Origin: Arachnia propionica | GTDB taxonomy: Bacteria; Actinomycetota; Actinomycetes; Propionibacteriales; Propionibacteriaceae | Assembly (NCBI RefSeq): GCF_003859805.1 | Contig: NZ_RQZG01000001.1 | Location: forward strand, 310,001-374,000 | DNA: 64,000 bases | Direction: 5' to 3' | In this document: in pieces, positions 35,850 through 45,867 of the stretch | How the letters are laid out: each line of letters opens with the position of its first letter | Numbering within the stretch: the first letter of the stretch is position 1 | Position numbers and translations under genes: made by a program | The notes under the pieces: model-generated | What the model was told of the DNA's origin: nothing | Databases searched by the model: none | What the model saw: only the letters and a program-made list of their open reading frames with translations

Positions 35850-36788
35850 TCAGTCGATGGTCCGTTCGAGGGTGACCACGCTGTCGGCCTCCTCGTAACC
35901 GAGGGTTCGGGTGAGCCACGCGGCGATCGTACGGTTCGGCACGTCGACGCTGATCCCGCAGGATTCGATGCCTTCCGCCGCCATCACGCGCATCGATCTC
36001 GCGAGCATCGCCTCGGCGACACCGTGGCGTCGCTCGCTCGGTGTCACCCCCAGGCGGTCACACCAGCCCTGCTCCGCATCCCCGTCGATGCCCGGGACAC
36101 GGGCGTTGAGGCAGTAGCCGATCACCTCTCCATTCCTGAGGGCCACGACCGACCAGTGGGCACGGAAGGACTCCGAGGCCAGGGACTCCTCCCAGGTCTG
36201 GCGTGGGAACGGTGCCTCGAAGCACACCCGGTGCAGATCGAGCACGGGATCGCTCAGCTCCGAGGCGAAGGGAACGAACTCAACCCCTGCCGGGGAAACC
36301 GGGACGGGCAGGGGGTGGAGGGGACGGGTCATGTCGATCAGGCACCGGGTGAGCGTGAACCCACGGTGCAGCAGCAGCTGCTCCAGTCCCGGCTGCCCCT
36401 CGACCACGCAGCGCAACCTCAGTTCCTGTCCGGGGTGGGTCGCATCCCGCCAGGCGATGGCGTGTTCCACCTGCCACCGGAGCAGGTTCGCCCCGATGCC
36501 CTGGTGTCGGTGGGTCGGGTGGACCGCACCGAGGAGGTGCACGAGTGGTCCCTCCTCCTCCGGGTCGATGAAGTTCCAGGCGAAGGCTGACAGGCTGCCG
36601 TAGTCATCCCACCCCCCGACCGCCTCCCCGCGGTCGGCATCAGGGGCGAGGGAGTCCAACAGCTCCGAGGTCGTGCTCAGCAGTGGGTCGTCGATGACCG
36701 CGATCTGGGTCTGCAGTCGGGCCACCTCCTCCCAGTCCTGATCGCCCAACGGCCGCCAGGTGAGGTGCGGGTCGACGAAGCTGTCCAT
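35850..36788 (-). CDS. Tandem GNAT-family N-acetyltransferase
   Basis: 312 residues with two GNAT domains. The first has an acetyl-CoA motif AVHPTHRHQGIGANLLRWQVE near residue 110; the second has LGVTPSERRHGVAEAMLARSM near residue 255. The double layout resembles mycothiol synthase (MshD) and related tandem acetyltransferases, but no substrate can be assigned. I chose ATG at 36788 (MDSFVDPHLTW), overlapping the previous stop by one base. It is the last gene of the five-gene priA unit. Confidence 0.82.
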   Translation of the reverse strand: MDSFVDPHLTWRPLGDQDWEEVARLQTQIAVIDDPLLSTTSELLDSLAPDADRGEAVGGWDDYGSLSAFAWNFIDPEEEGPLVHLLGAVHPTHRHQGIGANLLRWQVEHAIAWRDATHPGQELRLRCVVEGQPGLEQLLLHRGFTLTRCLIDMTRPLHPLPVPVSPAGVEFVPFASELSDPVLDLHRVCFEAPFPRQTWEESLASESFRAHWSVVALRNGEVIGYCLNARVPGIDGDAEQGWCDRLGVTPSERRHGVAEAMLARSMRVMAAEGIESCGISVDVPNRTIAAWLTRTLGYEEADSVVTLERTID

Positions 36789-37525
36789 CACCAACGCCAG
36801 ATGCCGGAGTGCCCTGACGGACGCGGGCTGCTCTGCTCCCAGCGACGTCGCCACCTGGCCATGGGTTGGGACTCACCGCGGATCGGCCCACGGTGCTGCA
36901 GGGCCCACCACGACAGGTCCGTCCGGTTGAACAGGGCGGTCACCGCGGTCTGGATCTCAGCGGTGGCCTCCTCCAGCGACTGGCCACGAACGTAGATGGG
37001 GGCACCGAACCGGACCGAGACCTTGGGGCGTCGTTCGAGGGCCAGCCGCAACACCTCCTTGAGATGGTAGGTCCCCACCAGGGCCACCGGCACCACGGGA
37101 ACGTTGTGCAGGTTCGCCAGTTCGGCCGGCACCCCGGAGAACTCCCCCACGCCCCCCTCCGGTCCGGCTGCCTCGGAGAAGATCACCGTGCTGCGACCAC
37201 GGGCGAGGGCACGACTCGGGCGTCTCCAGGTGGCGCGCAACCGTGCGGGCAGGGCGGCTTCGAGCACCCGCCAGTCGAGGACCCCCTGCTCGTTGCACGC
37301 GAGGATCACCGGGGCGTCGAGACCGTCCAGTGCCCCCAGACCCGCCACCTGGTACTCGAGTCGCCAGGCCAGAGGGTTGAGCAGGTTCGGGCCCTCGCCC
37401 ATCTCCCCCTGACCGAGCCGGTGACGTCGTCGCGCAGTCCGCGACGGCGCCCCCACCGGGCGGGTGGAGCGCAGTCCGAAACCGGTTCGGGCGAACCGGG
37501 CCATGTCGGCGAACCAGGTGATCAC
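36788..37525 (-). CDS. Degenerate PlsC-like acyltransferase-fold protein
   Basis: 245 residues resembling the PlsC/LPLAT fold: GLDAPVILACNEQGVLDW, VIFSEAAGPEGGVGEF and VPVVPVALVGTYHLKE line up with family blocks I, III and IV. The catalytic block I, normally NHxxxxD, reads NEQGVLD near residues 78-84, so the histidine is glutamate. Block III, normally FPEGTRS, reads FSEAAGP. Acyl transfer by the usual mechanism is therefore unlikely. I chose the GTG at 37525, which forms a GTGA overlap with the LarA-like gene and has AGGGGAG at good distance. Confidence 0.72.
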   Translation of the reverse strand: MITWFADMARFARTGFGLRSTRPVGAPSRTARRRHRLGQGEMGEGPNLLNPLAWRLEYQVAGLGALDGLDAPVILACNEQGVLDWRVLEAALPARLRATWRRPSRALARGRSTVIFSEAAGPEGGVGEFSGVPAELANLHNVPVVPVALVGTYHLKEVLRLALERRPKVSVRFGAPIYVRGQSLEEATAEIQTAVTALFNRTDLSWWALQHRGPIRGESQPMARWRRRWEQSSPRPSGHSGIWRW

Positions 37526-39036
37526 TGGCACTCCCCTGTCGCACGTCCCGGACCGTGCAGGTAGGTGATCGACCCGGCACCACCCAGCTCACCCGCCAAC
37601 TCGAGACCGTCGGCCAGGGTGGAGGCCGCCCGGTGTCCGAGCACCGCTGCTGATTCACGGGAACCACCGACCCAGATCACCTCGGACAGCCGGGAGGCGA
37701 CCTCCTGGATCGCGTACCAGGAGTGGAAGACGGCCAGTGGGTGGGGAGCGTGGTGGTCGCGGTACAGCGTGAGGTCCCAGTCCTCGTCGAGCGCCCGGGA
37801 CTCGAAACGCTCGTGGATCTCCCGGCCGTCACGGGTCTGCGGCAGGATCTTGTCGAAGAAGTCGGCACTCGGTGACTGCAGTCGGTTGGAGAAGAGCCTG
37901 CTGAGTGGGTGGAAGGCGATGACGACGCCACCATCCCGCACCAGTGGGGAGGCCCCATGGTTCCCCACCCGATCGACCAGGGCGTGATGAGCGGCGCTGA
38001 TCGGGGATCCGATCGGATCCCCCGGATCGATGCTGCTGCCCCACACCGAGGTGATCACCGTGTCAGCACTCGGGACGAAGACGGCATTGGCCGCCTGCCA
38101 GACCTCCGAGGCCTGGGAGACCACCGCTTCCGGGGACCCCGCGACGACGTCCAGCACCGCGTAGTCGGCCCGCGGTGCTGCGTAGAGCCGGTGGGAGCCC
38201 TGGATCGGCAGGAGCTCCACCAGCTGCCGGGCGGCCGCGAAGGCCAGCTGCTCCGGCAACCGCCACTCCCACTCCCGCTCGTTGAGGAAGTTGAGTGGTT
38301 GCCGCAGGAATGGTTGCCCCAGCACCGCGGAGATCGCGAACACGTTGACGGCGTCCTTGATGGCGCGTGAGACCTCACCCACTGCCGCGGTGGAGCCGGT
38401 GAAACCCGCGATGCGGTTGATCGTGGCGATGTCGGTGGCACCGGTGGCGAGCACGCACCCACCCCGACGACCGTGGCACACGTCCACCACGACCACGAGA
38501 TCGGATTCTGCGATGCGCGGATCCACCAGCACCGACTCCCCGGCCACCCGGGCGATCTCGAGCAGCTCCGGCGAGGTGACGTCGTGACTGTGGATCAGCC
38601 CGTCGGGCAGGAAGGAGGCAGCGACCCGGTCCCCCAGGGCGGCGACCACGTCCTTGGCCGCCCAGCGGGGTGACAGACCCGCCGCGATGACCAGGGCCAC
38701 GTCGTCGACACCGGCGCGGGCCGCCTGTTCGAGCACCCGTTCCACGATGCTGCGCCGGATGTCGAAGCGCATCCGAGGCTGCACCGGATGGACGTTCCCG
38801 ATCACGACGGTGAGTTTCATCCCGGGGCGGAGCTGGGCCGGGAAAGGAATGGCATCGACCGGTGTGGCCAGGGACGCATCGATGAGCGGCACGGGATCAC
38901 TGGAGGGCATGGCGTCCGGCGGGTAGAGCACCCGGGTACCCGTCGGGAAACGTTGCAGCTGCACCCGGCTGCCGGACAGGGTCAGCAGGTCGGGCGTGCG
39001 CTCATCGACCTTGAGGACGAAACCCGGCCGGGTCAT
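37522..39036 (-). CDS. LarA-like DUF2088 protein
   Basis: 504 residues. The N-terminal half follows the LarA/DUF2088 pattern: KLTVVIGNVHPVQPRMRFDI, VDDVALVIAAGLSPRW near 111-125, SHDVTSPE near 150-157 and VVVVDVCHGRRGGCVLATGATDI near 181-203. LarA enzymes use a nickel-pincer nucleotide. The lysine that carries it (GGxK region) and the histidine of the GTHRP-type motif are not found at the equivalent places here (GLSPRW, GCVLATG). A changed chemistry or a non-enzymatic role is inferred. It overlaps the reductase gene by 4 nt. Confidence 0.72.
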   Translation of the reverse strand: MTRPGFVLKVDERTPDLLTLSGSRVQLQRFPTGTRVLYPPDAMPSSDPVPLIDASLATPVDAIPFPAQLRPGMKLTVVIGNVHPVQPRMRFDIRRSIVERVLEQAARAGVDDVALVIAAGLSPRWAAKDVVAALGDRVAASFLPDGLIHSHDVTSPELLEIARVAGESVLVDPRIAESDLVVVVDVCHGRRGGCVLATGATDIATINRIAGFTGSTAAVGEVSRAIKDAVNVFAISAVLGQPFLRQPLNFLNEREWEWRLPEQLAFAAARQLVELLPIQGSHRLYAAPRADYAVLDVVAGSPEAVVSQASEVWQAANAVFVPSADTVITSVWGSSIDPGDPIGSPISAAHHALVDRVGNHGASPLVRDGGVVIAFHPLSRLFSNRLQSPSADFFDKILPQTRDGREIHERFESRALDEDWDLTLYRDHHAPHPLAVFHSWYAIQEVASRLSEVIWVGGSRESAAVLGHRAASTLADGLELAGELGGAGSITYLHGPGRATGECQ

Positions 39037-41384
39037 GACGGCAACTTCCAGCGCGGCTGCACCGAGTGCGACGGCCAGTCGATGATCGACCAGCCTGAGG
39101 CGCGCGCGGCACGCATCAACCCGATGTCGGGACTCACCGCCACCGGATTGCCGACGCTACGGAGCATCGGGAGGTCGACGTGGCTGTCGGCATAGGCGAA
39201 GGAGGCACCCAGGTCGATGCCGTGGAGACCGGCGTAGTGGGTGAGCCAGGCCGCCCTGGAATCCCCCACCATCGGTGGTCCGGTGAGGAAACCGGTGCAC
39301 ACCCCGGCCGCGTCGGTGGCCAGATCCGCGGCGACGATGTGGTCGAACAGCCCCACGAACGGGCGGGTCAGCGGTCGGATCACCCCGGTGATGAGGATGG
39401 TGGTGTGCCCGGCCTCCTTGTGCTCCCGGATCCGCCGGACCGCCTCCGGGGAGGTCCGGTCGAGCACGAAGGGGGTGAGTCTCTCGTCGACGAAACGTTC
39501 CAGTTCCGCCAGGTTCGCACCTTCGTAGCGTCGGTAGACCTGGCGGAGGAACACCCCTCGATCCTTGCGTTCCGCTCCGAGGTAGTTCGGCAGCTGGGCC
39601 AGCACCCGGCAGAGCTCCCCCAGCCGCCCCGGCAGACCGAGTTCGGGCAGCCGCAACCACAGGTAGGTCTCGATGACGTTGGTGGTCATCACCGTGCCGT
39701 CGAGGTCGAAAGCGGCGAGCACCGTTCCCGGTCTGGCAGGCTTGAGGTCCTTGTAGGTCGCGGAACGCGCCCTACGACGTTTGCGTGCCGCATCCAGTCG
39801 ACGCACCGGATCCGTGATGGCCGGGGCGTGGACCTCCTCCAGGTAGTACGTCCAGTCGACATCGGCGGAGTCGAACCCGAAACGCTCCCGGTCCTCCTCG
39901 TGGAGTGAGTTGTGCAGTGCCAGCGTGCAGTCGTCGACGAAGTGGAGCTCGGACTGCAGGTACTCGCCGTAGAGGCTGAGGTACTTGTTGAGGAAGTCGA
40001 GCTGTTTCGCCGTCCTGTCGAGGGCACGTGCCGCGGCGAGGGTGCGGCGCCCCCGCGGGGCGAAACTCAGCATGCGGTTGCCGATGTTCACCCCGAGACC
40101 GGCGAGCCACAGCTTGCGTTCCACCGGTTCCGGGCCGGGGAAGTCCCAGGTGGCGAGTTTCGAGGAGTCCTGTCCCTCGGTGTAGGGGTGCTTGGAGAAG
40201 TAGGAGCGGATGTGCTCGTAGATGCCCCGGAAGGTCAAGGGATTCCGGGCACCGGAGGAGCAGTGGTAGTACTCGGGACGCCCCACCTCCGGTGTGGTGG
40301 CGCACACCGCGACGATGGTGTTGACCACGTAGTCGCAGGGGATGATGTCGATCACCGCGTCGGGCGAAGCGGGGAATTCCGGCAGCTGGCCGCGTCCGTA
40401 GGCGAGGATGATCGGGTCGGCCATCTTGAATCCCTCGATCCAGCCCGGATGGGGATGCCTCAAGGAGGACTCGACGATGGCGGGACGCACCACGGAGACC
40501 CTCATGTCGCGGCAGAGATCCGCCACGACTGCCTCCCCCATGGCCTTGGCGAAGGTGTAGACATCGGTCCACCCGAGGGAACGGGCCCGTTCGGTCCCCG
40601 CAGCCACGAGTTCCTGCTTCACCCATTCGACACGACGGCGTTCGGTGTCCTCGCTCGTGGTCAGGTACCCGGCCTTGCGGTGCAGTTTCTCCGCCTCCTT
40701 CCTGAGCAGCGTGAGCTGCTCCGAGGTGCGGGAGCGGGCCTCCACCATGGCCGCCATGGTCAGGGCCGCCTCCGCCTCACGGGCGTAGTCGACGTCGTGG
40801 GGGTGGGCCGCCTCCGGGATCGGTCCGCGACGACGTCCGGCGGTGTAGGCCGTGGAGATGTGGACGTAGTGCGGCACCCGCTCCAGGTTGCCCTCCTTGT
40901 CGGAGCAGGACTCGCGGAACCTGGCCAGGAGGGCCTCGGTGCCCAGCACGTTCGTCTTGAAGGCCGCGTCGATCGGGGGGTCGAAGGACACGTCGCCGGC
41001 GCAGTGGACCAGCACGTCGATGTCACGGGGCAACACCGGGACCTCAGGCAGGTCACCCTCGATCACCTCGACCCGGGCCGCCATGAGCTCCTCGACCGAT
41101 CCGGCGGCCGCGACGACCTGGGTGAAGATGGGCTTCTTCAGCAGGGATCGCACCCGGTCCTCGGCGCTGAGCGAGCCCTTGCGTCTGACCAGGACGGCGG
41201 TACGGGAGTCAGGGCACTCGGTGAGGAACGTCCACAACAGCTGCTCCCCGATGAAGCCCGTGACCCCTGTCATCGCGATCTTCCTGCCGGCCAGGAGGTC
41301 CTTGATCCGGCCGGTCAGCAATGGCGGGGTGTGGAGTCGTGTGGACTCGGAGGCACCGAAACTGGTGCGGGGGGCCGGGGTCAT
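39033..41384 (-). CDS. Fatty-acyl-CoA reductase-type SDR fused to HAD-IB hydrolase
   Basis: 783 residues in three parts. First comes an extended SDR/NAD_binding_4 domain with dinucleotide motif TGVTGFIG near 39-46 and active-site YTFAK near 276-280. Next is a FAR_C-like region (about 430-530, with [15 protein letters not shown] and DWTYYLEEV). Last is a HAD-IB phosphatase domain with nucleophile motif FDLDGTV near 559-565 and [11 protein letters not shown] near the end. The reductase part should reduce an acyl-CoA or acyl thioester; the HAD part should dephosphorylate an unknown ester. The ATG overlaps the priA stop (ATGA). Confidence 0.83.
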   Translation of the reverse strand: MTPAPRTSFGASESTRLHTPPLLTGRIKDLLAGRKIAMTGVTGFIGEQLLWTFLTECPDSRTAVLVRRKGSLSAEDRVRSLLKKPIFTQVVAAAGSVEELMAARVEVIEGDLPEVPVLPRDIDVLVHCAGDVSFDPPIDAAFKTNVLGTEALLARFRESCSDKEGNLERVPHYVHISTAYTAGRRRGPIPEAAHPHDVDYAREAEAALTMAAMVEARSRTSEQLTLLRKEAEKLHRKAGYLTTSEDTERRRVEWVKQELVAAGTERARSLGWTDVYTFAKAMGEAVVADLCRDMRVSVVRPAIVESSLRHPHPGWIEGFKMADPIILAYGRGQLPEFPASPDAVIDIIPCDYVVNTIVAVCATTPEVGRPEYYHCSSGARNPLTFRGIYEHIRSYFSKHPYTEGQDSSKLATWDFPGPEPVERKLWLAGLGVNIGNRMLSFAPRGRRTLAAARALDRTAKQLDFLNKYLSLYGEYLQSELHFVDDCTLALHNSLHEEDRERFGFDSADVDWTYYLEEVHAPAITDPVRRLDAARKRRRARSATYKDLKPARPGTVLAAFDLDGTVMTTNVIETYLWLRLPELGLPGRLGELCRVLAQLPNYLGAERKDRGVFLRQVYRRYEGANLAELERFVDERLTPFVLDRTSPEAVRRIREHKEAGHTTILITGVIRPLTRPFVGLFDHIVAADLATDAAGVCTGFLTGPPMVGDSRAAWLTHYAGLHGIDLGASFAYADSHVDLPMLRSVGNPVAVSPDIGLMRAARASGWSIIDWPSHSVQPRWKLPS

Positions 41385-42127
41385 CGCATGGTCCTCTCGG
41401 GCTGGGGGCCGGCCACCTCGATGGCCTCGGCGAGGGTGAAACGTCCAAGGTACAGGGCAGTGCCGATGATCGCCCCCTCGACGCCGTCCGCGACCATGCC
41501 ACGCAGCACCCGCAGATCCTCCAACGTCGAGATCCCACCGGAGGCGATCATCGCCGCATCGGTGCGAGCACACATGTCGGCCAACAGATCGAGGTTCGGG
41601 CCGGTCAGCATCCCGTCGGAGTTGACGTCGGTGACCACGAAACGCGGGCAGCCGGCGGTGGCGAGACGTTCCAGGGTCTCGGCCCAGGGACCGCCCTCGG
41701 TGGTCCAACCCCGGGCTGCGAGGTGCTCGCCACGCACGTCGAGGCCGATGGCGATCCGGTCCCCGTGCTCCGCGATCACGCGCTCACACCATGCCGGGTC
41801 CTCCAGCGCAGCCGTCCCGATGTTCACACGTCGGCACCCGGTCTCGAGCGCCCGGGTGAGTGACTCGTCGTCACGGATCCCACCGGAGAGCTCGACGTCG
41901 ATGTCGAGCCTGCCGATGATCTCGGCCAGCAACGGTGCGTTCGAGCCGCGACCGAAGGCGGCGTCGAGATCCACGAGGTGGATCCAGGATGATCCGCCCT
42001 CCTGCCAGCGCAGGGCCGCGGTCAGCGGATCCCCGAACTCCTTCTGGGTGCCCGCCACACCCTGCACCAACTGAACGGCCTGGCCGTCCTGGACGTCAAC
42101 GGCGGGCAGCAACTGCAATGTGTCCAC
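41381..42127 (-). CDS. priA: Phosphoribosyl isomerase PriA (HisA/TrpF bifunctional)
   Basis: A 248-residue beta-alpha barrel of the HisA family: [18 protein letters not shown] at the N terminus, [48 protein letters not shown] and [11 protein letters not shown]. In actinobacteria this enzyme usually acts in both histidine and tryptophan synthesis. No trpF is seen beside the trp genes here, consistent with that dual role. The GTG start at 42127 is chosen with TAGGGT eight bases upstream; a TTG three codons later is possible. It heads the unusual lipid-type gene chain. Confidence 0.92.
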   Translation of the reverse strand: MDTLQLLPAVDVQDGQAVQLVQGVAGTQKEFGDPLTAALRWQEGGSSWIHLVDLDAAFGRGSNAPLLAEIIGRLDIDVELSGGIRDDESLTRALETGCRRVNIGTAALEDPAWCERVIAEHGDRIAIGLDVRGEHLAARGWTTEGGPWAETLERLATAGCPRFVVTDVNSDGMLTGPNLDLLADMCARTDAAMIASGGISTLEDLRVLRGMVADGVEGAIIGTALYLGRFTLAEAIEVAGPQPERTMR

Positions 42128-42138
42128 GACGTGCAACC

Positions 42139-42732
42139 CTACCGCCTCGGGCCTGCACCCGACAGCGTGTTCAGTGCAGCCCGAAGTCCTCGTTCCTGGG
42201 TGTCCAGGTCGAGGATCCCGGTCGGTGGCAGATGGATGAAACCGCACCGGGGGCGGGTGGCCGTCGGCTGCCCGGCCGCGATGTCGAGCACGGTGTAGAG
42301 CAGGGCGTTGCAGACGTAGGCACCGGCGCTCAGTGAGAGCTCGCCCGGAACCCCTGCGGCACGGGTGGCGTCCAGCATCGACTTCACCGGCAGGGTTGCC
42401 CACAGCGCGGCATCGCCGCCGTCGACGACAGGGACGTCGACGGGCTGCTCACCGGCGTTGTCCGGGATCGAGGCATCCATGAGGTTGAGGGCCACCCGCT
42501 CGAAGGTGATGCCGCTCGCCTGAGCTGACAACCCGAGACAGACCACGTGTCCCGGTCGCCACCGATCGAGCAGCACCCCGAGGCGCTCCCGGAGTCCGGC
42601 GAACTCCACCGGCAGCACCTCGCCGGGATGGGTGTCGGCGAGGCGTTCCACCAGCTGTCCCGAGGGATTGGTGCTGCCACCACCGAACGGTTCGAAACCT
42701 GTGATGAGAACGGAAGGGTCGACTGTCGTCAT
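42139..42732 (-). CDS. pcp: Pyroglutamyl-peptidase I
   Basis: 197-residue cysteine peptidase that removes N-terminal pyroglutamate. The N terminus [14 protein letters not shown] is diagnostic. The catalytic triad is visible as Glu in [11 protein letters not shown], Cys in [12 protein letters not shown] and His in [11 protein letters not shown] at 42732 has GAGAGG upstream. Its stop is 11 nt before priA, so it may drive transcription of the priA chain. It is transcribed divergently from the sirtuin gene. Confidence 0.93.
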   Translation of the reverse strand: MTTVDPSVLITGFEPFGGGSTNPSGQLVERLADTHPGEVLPVEFAGLRERLGVLLDRWRPGHVVCLGLSAQASGITFERVALNLMDASIPDNAGEQPVDVPVVDGGDAALWATLPVKSMLDATRAAGVPGELSLSAGAYVCNALLYTVLDIAAGQPTATRPRCGFIHLPPTGILDLDTQERGLRAALNTLSGAGPRR

Positions 42733-42807
42733 GGAAACCTCTCGGATGTGGGATCGGGCAGCTGGAAGTGTGACACGGATCAGGGTCGCACGTGGAAGGA
42801 TGGTCCC

Positions 42808-43590
42808 ATGACCGAACACCCGGATCAGGTCCCAGCCCCTCTCCTCGAGCACGCCGCAGCGGCCCGCAGGGTGCTCGTGCTGACCGGGGCGGGGATGTCG
42901 GCGGAGTCCGGGGTGCCCACCTTCCGGGACGAGTCCGCAGGGCTGTGGCACAGCCACTCCCCGGAGGTGATGGCCACGGAGGAGGGATGGCGTGCCGATC
43001 CGGCACTGGTGTGGGCGTGGTACCTGTGGCGGATCGGGATCGTGGCCTCGACCCAACCCAATGCGGGGCACCTCGCCCTGGGCGGGTGGCAACGCTCCGG
43101 CACCCTGGAACGGCTGGACATCGTCACGCAGAACATCGACGACCTCCACGAACGGGGTGGGGCCGAGGTACTGGCCCACCTGCACGGTCGGCTCGACCGC
43201 TTCCACTGCATCGACTGCGGGCTGCCCGGGGACCCCGATCTCACCGCGGCCTCGGGAGCACCCGTACTGCGCTGTCCCCCTTCGCCCTGTTCCGGCTGCG
43301 GAGGCGATCTGCGACCCGGCATCGTCTTCTTCAACGAGATGCTCGACCCCACCGACGTCGACAACGCGGTGGCCGCCACCCAGCAGGCCGATCTCACCCT
43401 GGTGGTGGGCACCTCGTCGGTGGTGTACCCGGCAGCCGCTCTCCCGGGACTCGCACGGCGCAGCGGTTCCTTCGTCGTGGAGATCAATCCCCACCCCACG
43501 GGCATGGACTGCGACCTCCAGTGGCCGACGACCGCGGCCCTCGGACTTCCCGCCCTGGTCGAGGCGCTCGGGCTCCGGGCTCAGGCCTGA
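42808..43590 (+). CDS. Sirtuin-type NAD-dependent protein deacylase
   Basis: 260 residues. NAD-binding motifs are TGAGMSAESGVPTFRD near 26-41 and TQNIDDLH near 107-114; the catalytic histidine is in HLHG near 124-127. Zinc cysteines occur as C134xxC137 and C161xxC164. A Tyr-x-x-Arg pair (Y72, R75 in WYLWR) matches the class III sirtuin pattern that binds succinyl or malonyl groups, so desuccinylase activity is likely. GGAAGGA lies upstream of the ATG. It is the only plus-strand gene in this stretch, and its end overlaps hisH by 10 nt. Confidence 0.92.
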   Translation: MTEHPDQVPAPLLEHAAAARRVLVLTGAGMSAESGVPTFRDESAGLWHSHSPEVMATEEGWRADPALVWAWYLWRIGIVASTQPNAGHLALGGWQRSGTLERLDIVTQNIDDLHERGGAEVLAHLHGRLDRFHCIDCGLPGDPDLTAASGAPVLRCPPSPCSGCGGDLRPGIVFFNEMLDPTDVDNAVAATQQADLTLVVGTSSVVYPAAALPGLARRSGSFVVEINPHPTGMDCDLQWPTTAALGLPALVEALGLRAQA

Positions 43591-44186
43591 GACAACCAGT
43601 TGCCGAGCAGCCGGGTACCCGCCGAACCCGATTTCTCCGGGTGGAACTGGGTGGAGAAGACGTTGTCGCGTTCCACCGCCGCGACGAAGGGCACCTCGTG
43701 GTCGGACAGCGTGGTCTGCGTCCCCTCCGGTGGACCGAGTGCCGCGTAGCTGTGGACGAAGTAGAAACGTTCATCGGTGACGCCTGCGAACAGTCGGCTG
43801 TGCTCCGGTGGCCGCACCGTGTTCCACCCCATGTGGGGCAGCCGTTGCGCGGGGAGCCGGGCCACCTGGCCCGACCACACCCCGAGCCCCGGGGTCACCC
43901 GGCCGTGTTCCGTGCCCCCCTCGAAGAGGATCTGGTGTCCCACGCAGATCCCGAGCAACGGCCGACCGGAGACGATCCAGTCCCGGATCAGCGTCTCACC
44001 GTCGATGGCCCGCAGCCCGGCCATGCAGGCGGCGAACGCCCCGACGCCGGGAACCACGAGGGCGTCGCAGGCCTCCAGCAGCTCCCGGTCCCCGGTGACC
44101 GTCACCGTCGCCCCGACCGCCTCCAGCGCACGACAGGCCGAGTGGAGGTTGCCGGATCCGTGGTCGAGCACCCCGACGCGGATCAC
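43581..44186 (-). CDS. hisH: Imidazole glycerol phosphate synthase glutaminase subunit HisH
   Basis: 201-residue class I glutaminase that supplies ammonia to HisF. The nucleophile is in LLGICVGHQ (Cys about 81), the oxyanion region in VVPGVGAF, and the His-Glu pair in FHPEKSG. The GTG start overlaps the hisB stop (GTGA). Its synthase partner hisF is not in this window. Confidence 0.95.
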   Translation of the reverse strand: MIRVGVLDHGSGNLHSACRALEAVGATVTVTGDRELLEACDALVVPGVGAFAACMAGLRAIDGETLIRDWIVSGRPLLGICVGHQILFEGGTEHGRVTPGLGVWSGQVARLPAQRLPHMGWNTVRPPEHSRLFAGVTDERFYFVHSYAALGPPEGTQTTLSDHEVPFVAAVERDNVFSTQFHPEKSGSAGTRLLGNWLSQA

Positions 44187-44791
44187 AGGGCCCCCTTCGT
44201 GGAGGGGACGTCCCCCACCCGGGGATCCAGGGCGATGGCATCCCGCAGCGCGCGGGCCAGGGCCTTGAACTCGGCCTCGACGATGTGGTGGGGATCGCGC
44301 CCGGCCAGCAGACGCAGGTGGATGCACAGTCCGGCGTTGAGCCCGAAGGACTCGAAGACGTGGTAGGTCATCGAACCGGCGTAGGGCACCCCGGTTCCAC
44401 CGATCCGGGCGGTGACCTGTGCCTCGGGCTCCCCTGAGCACACCACGTAGGGTCGCCCGGCGACGTCGACGACGCAGTGGGCCAGCGCCTCGTCGAGGGG
44501 GACGGTGGCATCCGCGTAACGACGGATCCCCACCTTGTCCCCCAAGGCCTCCTTGATGGCCTGCCCGAGCACGATGGCGGTGTCCTCGACGACGTGGTGG
44601 CCGTCGATGTGGAGATCCCCCTCGGCGACGACGTCGATGTCGATGAGTGAGTGCTTGGCCAGTGCGGTGAGCATGTGGTCGTAGAAGCCGACCCCGGTGG
44701 AGATGCTGGAACGGCCGGTGCCGTCGAGGTTGACCGTGACGGTGATGCTGGACTCGCTGGTGGTCCTGGTGCGGCTCGCGGTGCGGCTCAT
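44183..44791 (-). CDS. hisB: Imidazoleglycerol-phosphate dehydratase
   Basis: 202 residues, monofunctional type. Metal-binding motifs are [19 protein letters not shown] with DGHHVVEDT in the first half and [15 protein letters not shown] in the second. It overlaps hisC by 4 nt and hisH by 4 nt. Confidence 0.96.
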   Translation of the reverse strand: MSRTASRTRTTSESSITVTVNLDGTGRSSISTGVGFYDHMLTALAKHSLIDIDVVAEGDLHIDGHHVVEDTAIVLGQAIKEALGDKVGIRRYADATVPLDEALAHCVVDVAGRPYVVCSGEPEAQVTARIGGTGVPYAGSMTYHVFESFGLNAGLCIHLRLLAGRDPHHIVEAEFKALARALRDAIALDPRVGDVPSTKGAL

Positions 44792-45867
44792 GGTCGGGGT
44801 CCTTCCGGGTGGATCTCACGCAGGGCGTCACGCAACGCCGCCATCTCCTCGGGCCTGCCCGCCGAGGCGCGCAGGAATCCCTCGGGACCGGTCTCACGGA
44901 TCAGGATCCCCCGGTCCAGGAGACCCTGCCAGACGGCGTGACGGTCAAGGAATCGGCCGAACGACACGAAGTTGGCATCCGAGGGGATCACCTCGTAGCC
45001 GTGCCCGAGCAGCCAGGTCTGGAAGTCACGGGTCTCTCGGGCCAGCTGTTCGACCTGGGCGAGCAACTCCTCACGATGTGCCAGGGCCACGCGCGCCAGC
45101 ACCTGGGTCTGGGTGCCGAGGTGGTAGGGCAACCGCACGATCCGGCAGGCGTCGACCACGGCGGGTGAGGCCGCGAGGTAACCGACCCGGGCCCCTGCCA
45201 TCGCGAAGGCCTTGCTCATGGTCCGGCTCACCACGAGGTGGTCGTGACGATCCAGCAGTGTCAGACAGCTGGCACGGCTCGAGAACTCCTGGTAGGCCTC
45301 GTCGACCACGACGACGGCACGGGTGGCGCGACAGATCTCGTCGATCACCTCCGGGGCCACCGAGGTCCCCGTCGGATTGTTCGGGGTCGCGATGATCACC
45401 ACCGTTGGCCGGTGCCTCTCGATGGCGTCCAGGACGAGGCCGGCGTCAACGGTGTGATCGGGCAACCGCGGCGTCGTGACGTACGTGGTGCAGGTGTTGC
45501 GGGCGTACTCGGGATACATCGAGTACGTCGGGGTGAAGGTCAGCACCCTCCGGCCGGGACCACCGAAGGCGGTCAGGAGATGGGTCATGATCTCATTGGA
45601 GCCGTTGGCCGCCCAGATGTTCTCCGGTCCCACCCCGTGTCCCAGGTGAGTGGCGAGATCACGACGCAGGTCCCAGGCCTCCCGGTCCGGGTAGCGGTTC
45701 AGGCCCCCCGCGGCTTCGTGGATGGCCTCGGCGAGGGCCCGTCGCAGCCCGGGGGACGGCGGGTAGGGGTTCTCGTTGACGTTGAGCACGATCGGCACGT
45801 CCAGCTGCGGAGCACCGTAGGGGGCCTGTCCCACCAGGTCGTCGCGCAGCGGAAGGTCCTGGTTCAT
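44788..45867 (-). CDS. hisC: Histidinol-phosphate aminotransferase
   Basis: 359-residue PLP enzyme of fold type [21 protein letters not shown] and VVDEAYQEF are clear. The PLP lysine lies in [17 protein letters not shown], and the substrate arginine region is [11 protein letters not shown] at 45867 overlaps the hisD stop (ATGA); 56 upstream residues are rejected. Confidence 0.95.
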   Translation of the reverse strand: MNQDLPLRDDLVGQAPYGAPQLDVPIVLNVNENPYPPSPGLRRALAEAIHEAAGGLNRYPDREAWDLRRDLATHLGHGVGPENIWAANGSNEIMTHLLTAFGGPGRRVLTFTPTYSMYPEYARNTCTTYVTTPRLPDHTVDAGLVLDAIERHRPTVVIIATPNNPTGTSVAPEVIDEICRATRAVVVVDEAYQEFSSRASCLTLLDRHDHLVVSRTMSKAFAMAGARVGYLAASPAVVDACRIVRLPYHLGTQTQVLARVALAHREELLAQVEQLARETRDFQTWLLGHGYEVIPSDANFVSFGRFLDRHAVWQGLLDRGILIRETGPEGFLRASAGRPEEMAALRDALREIHPEGPRP

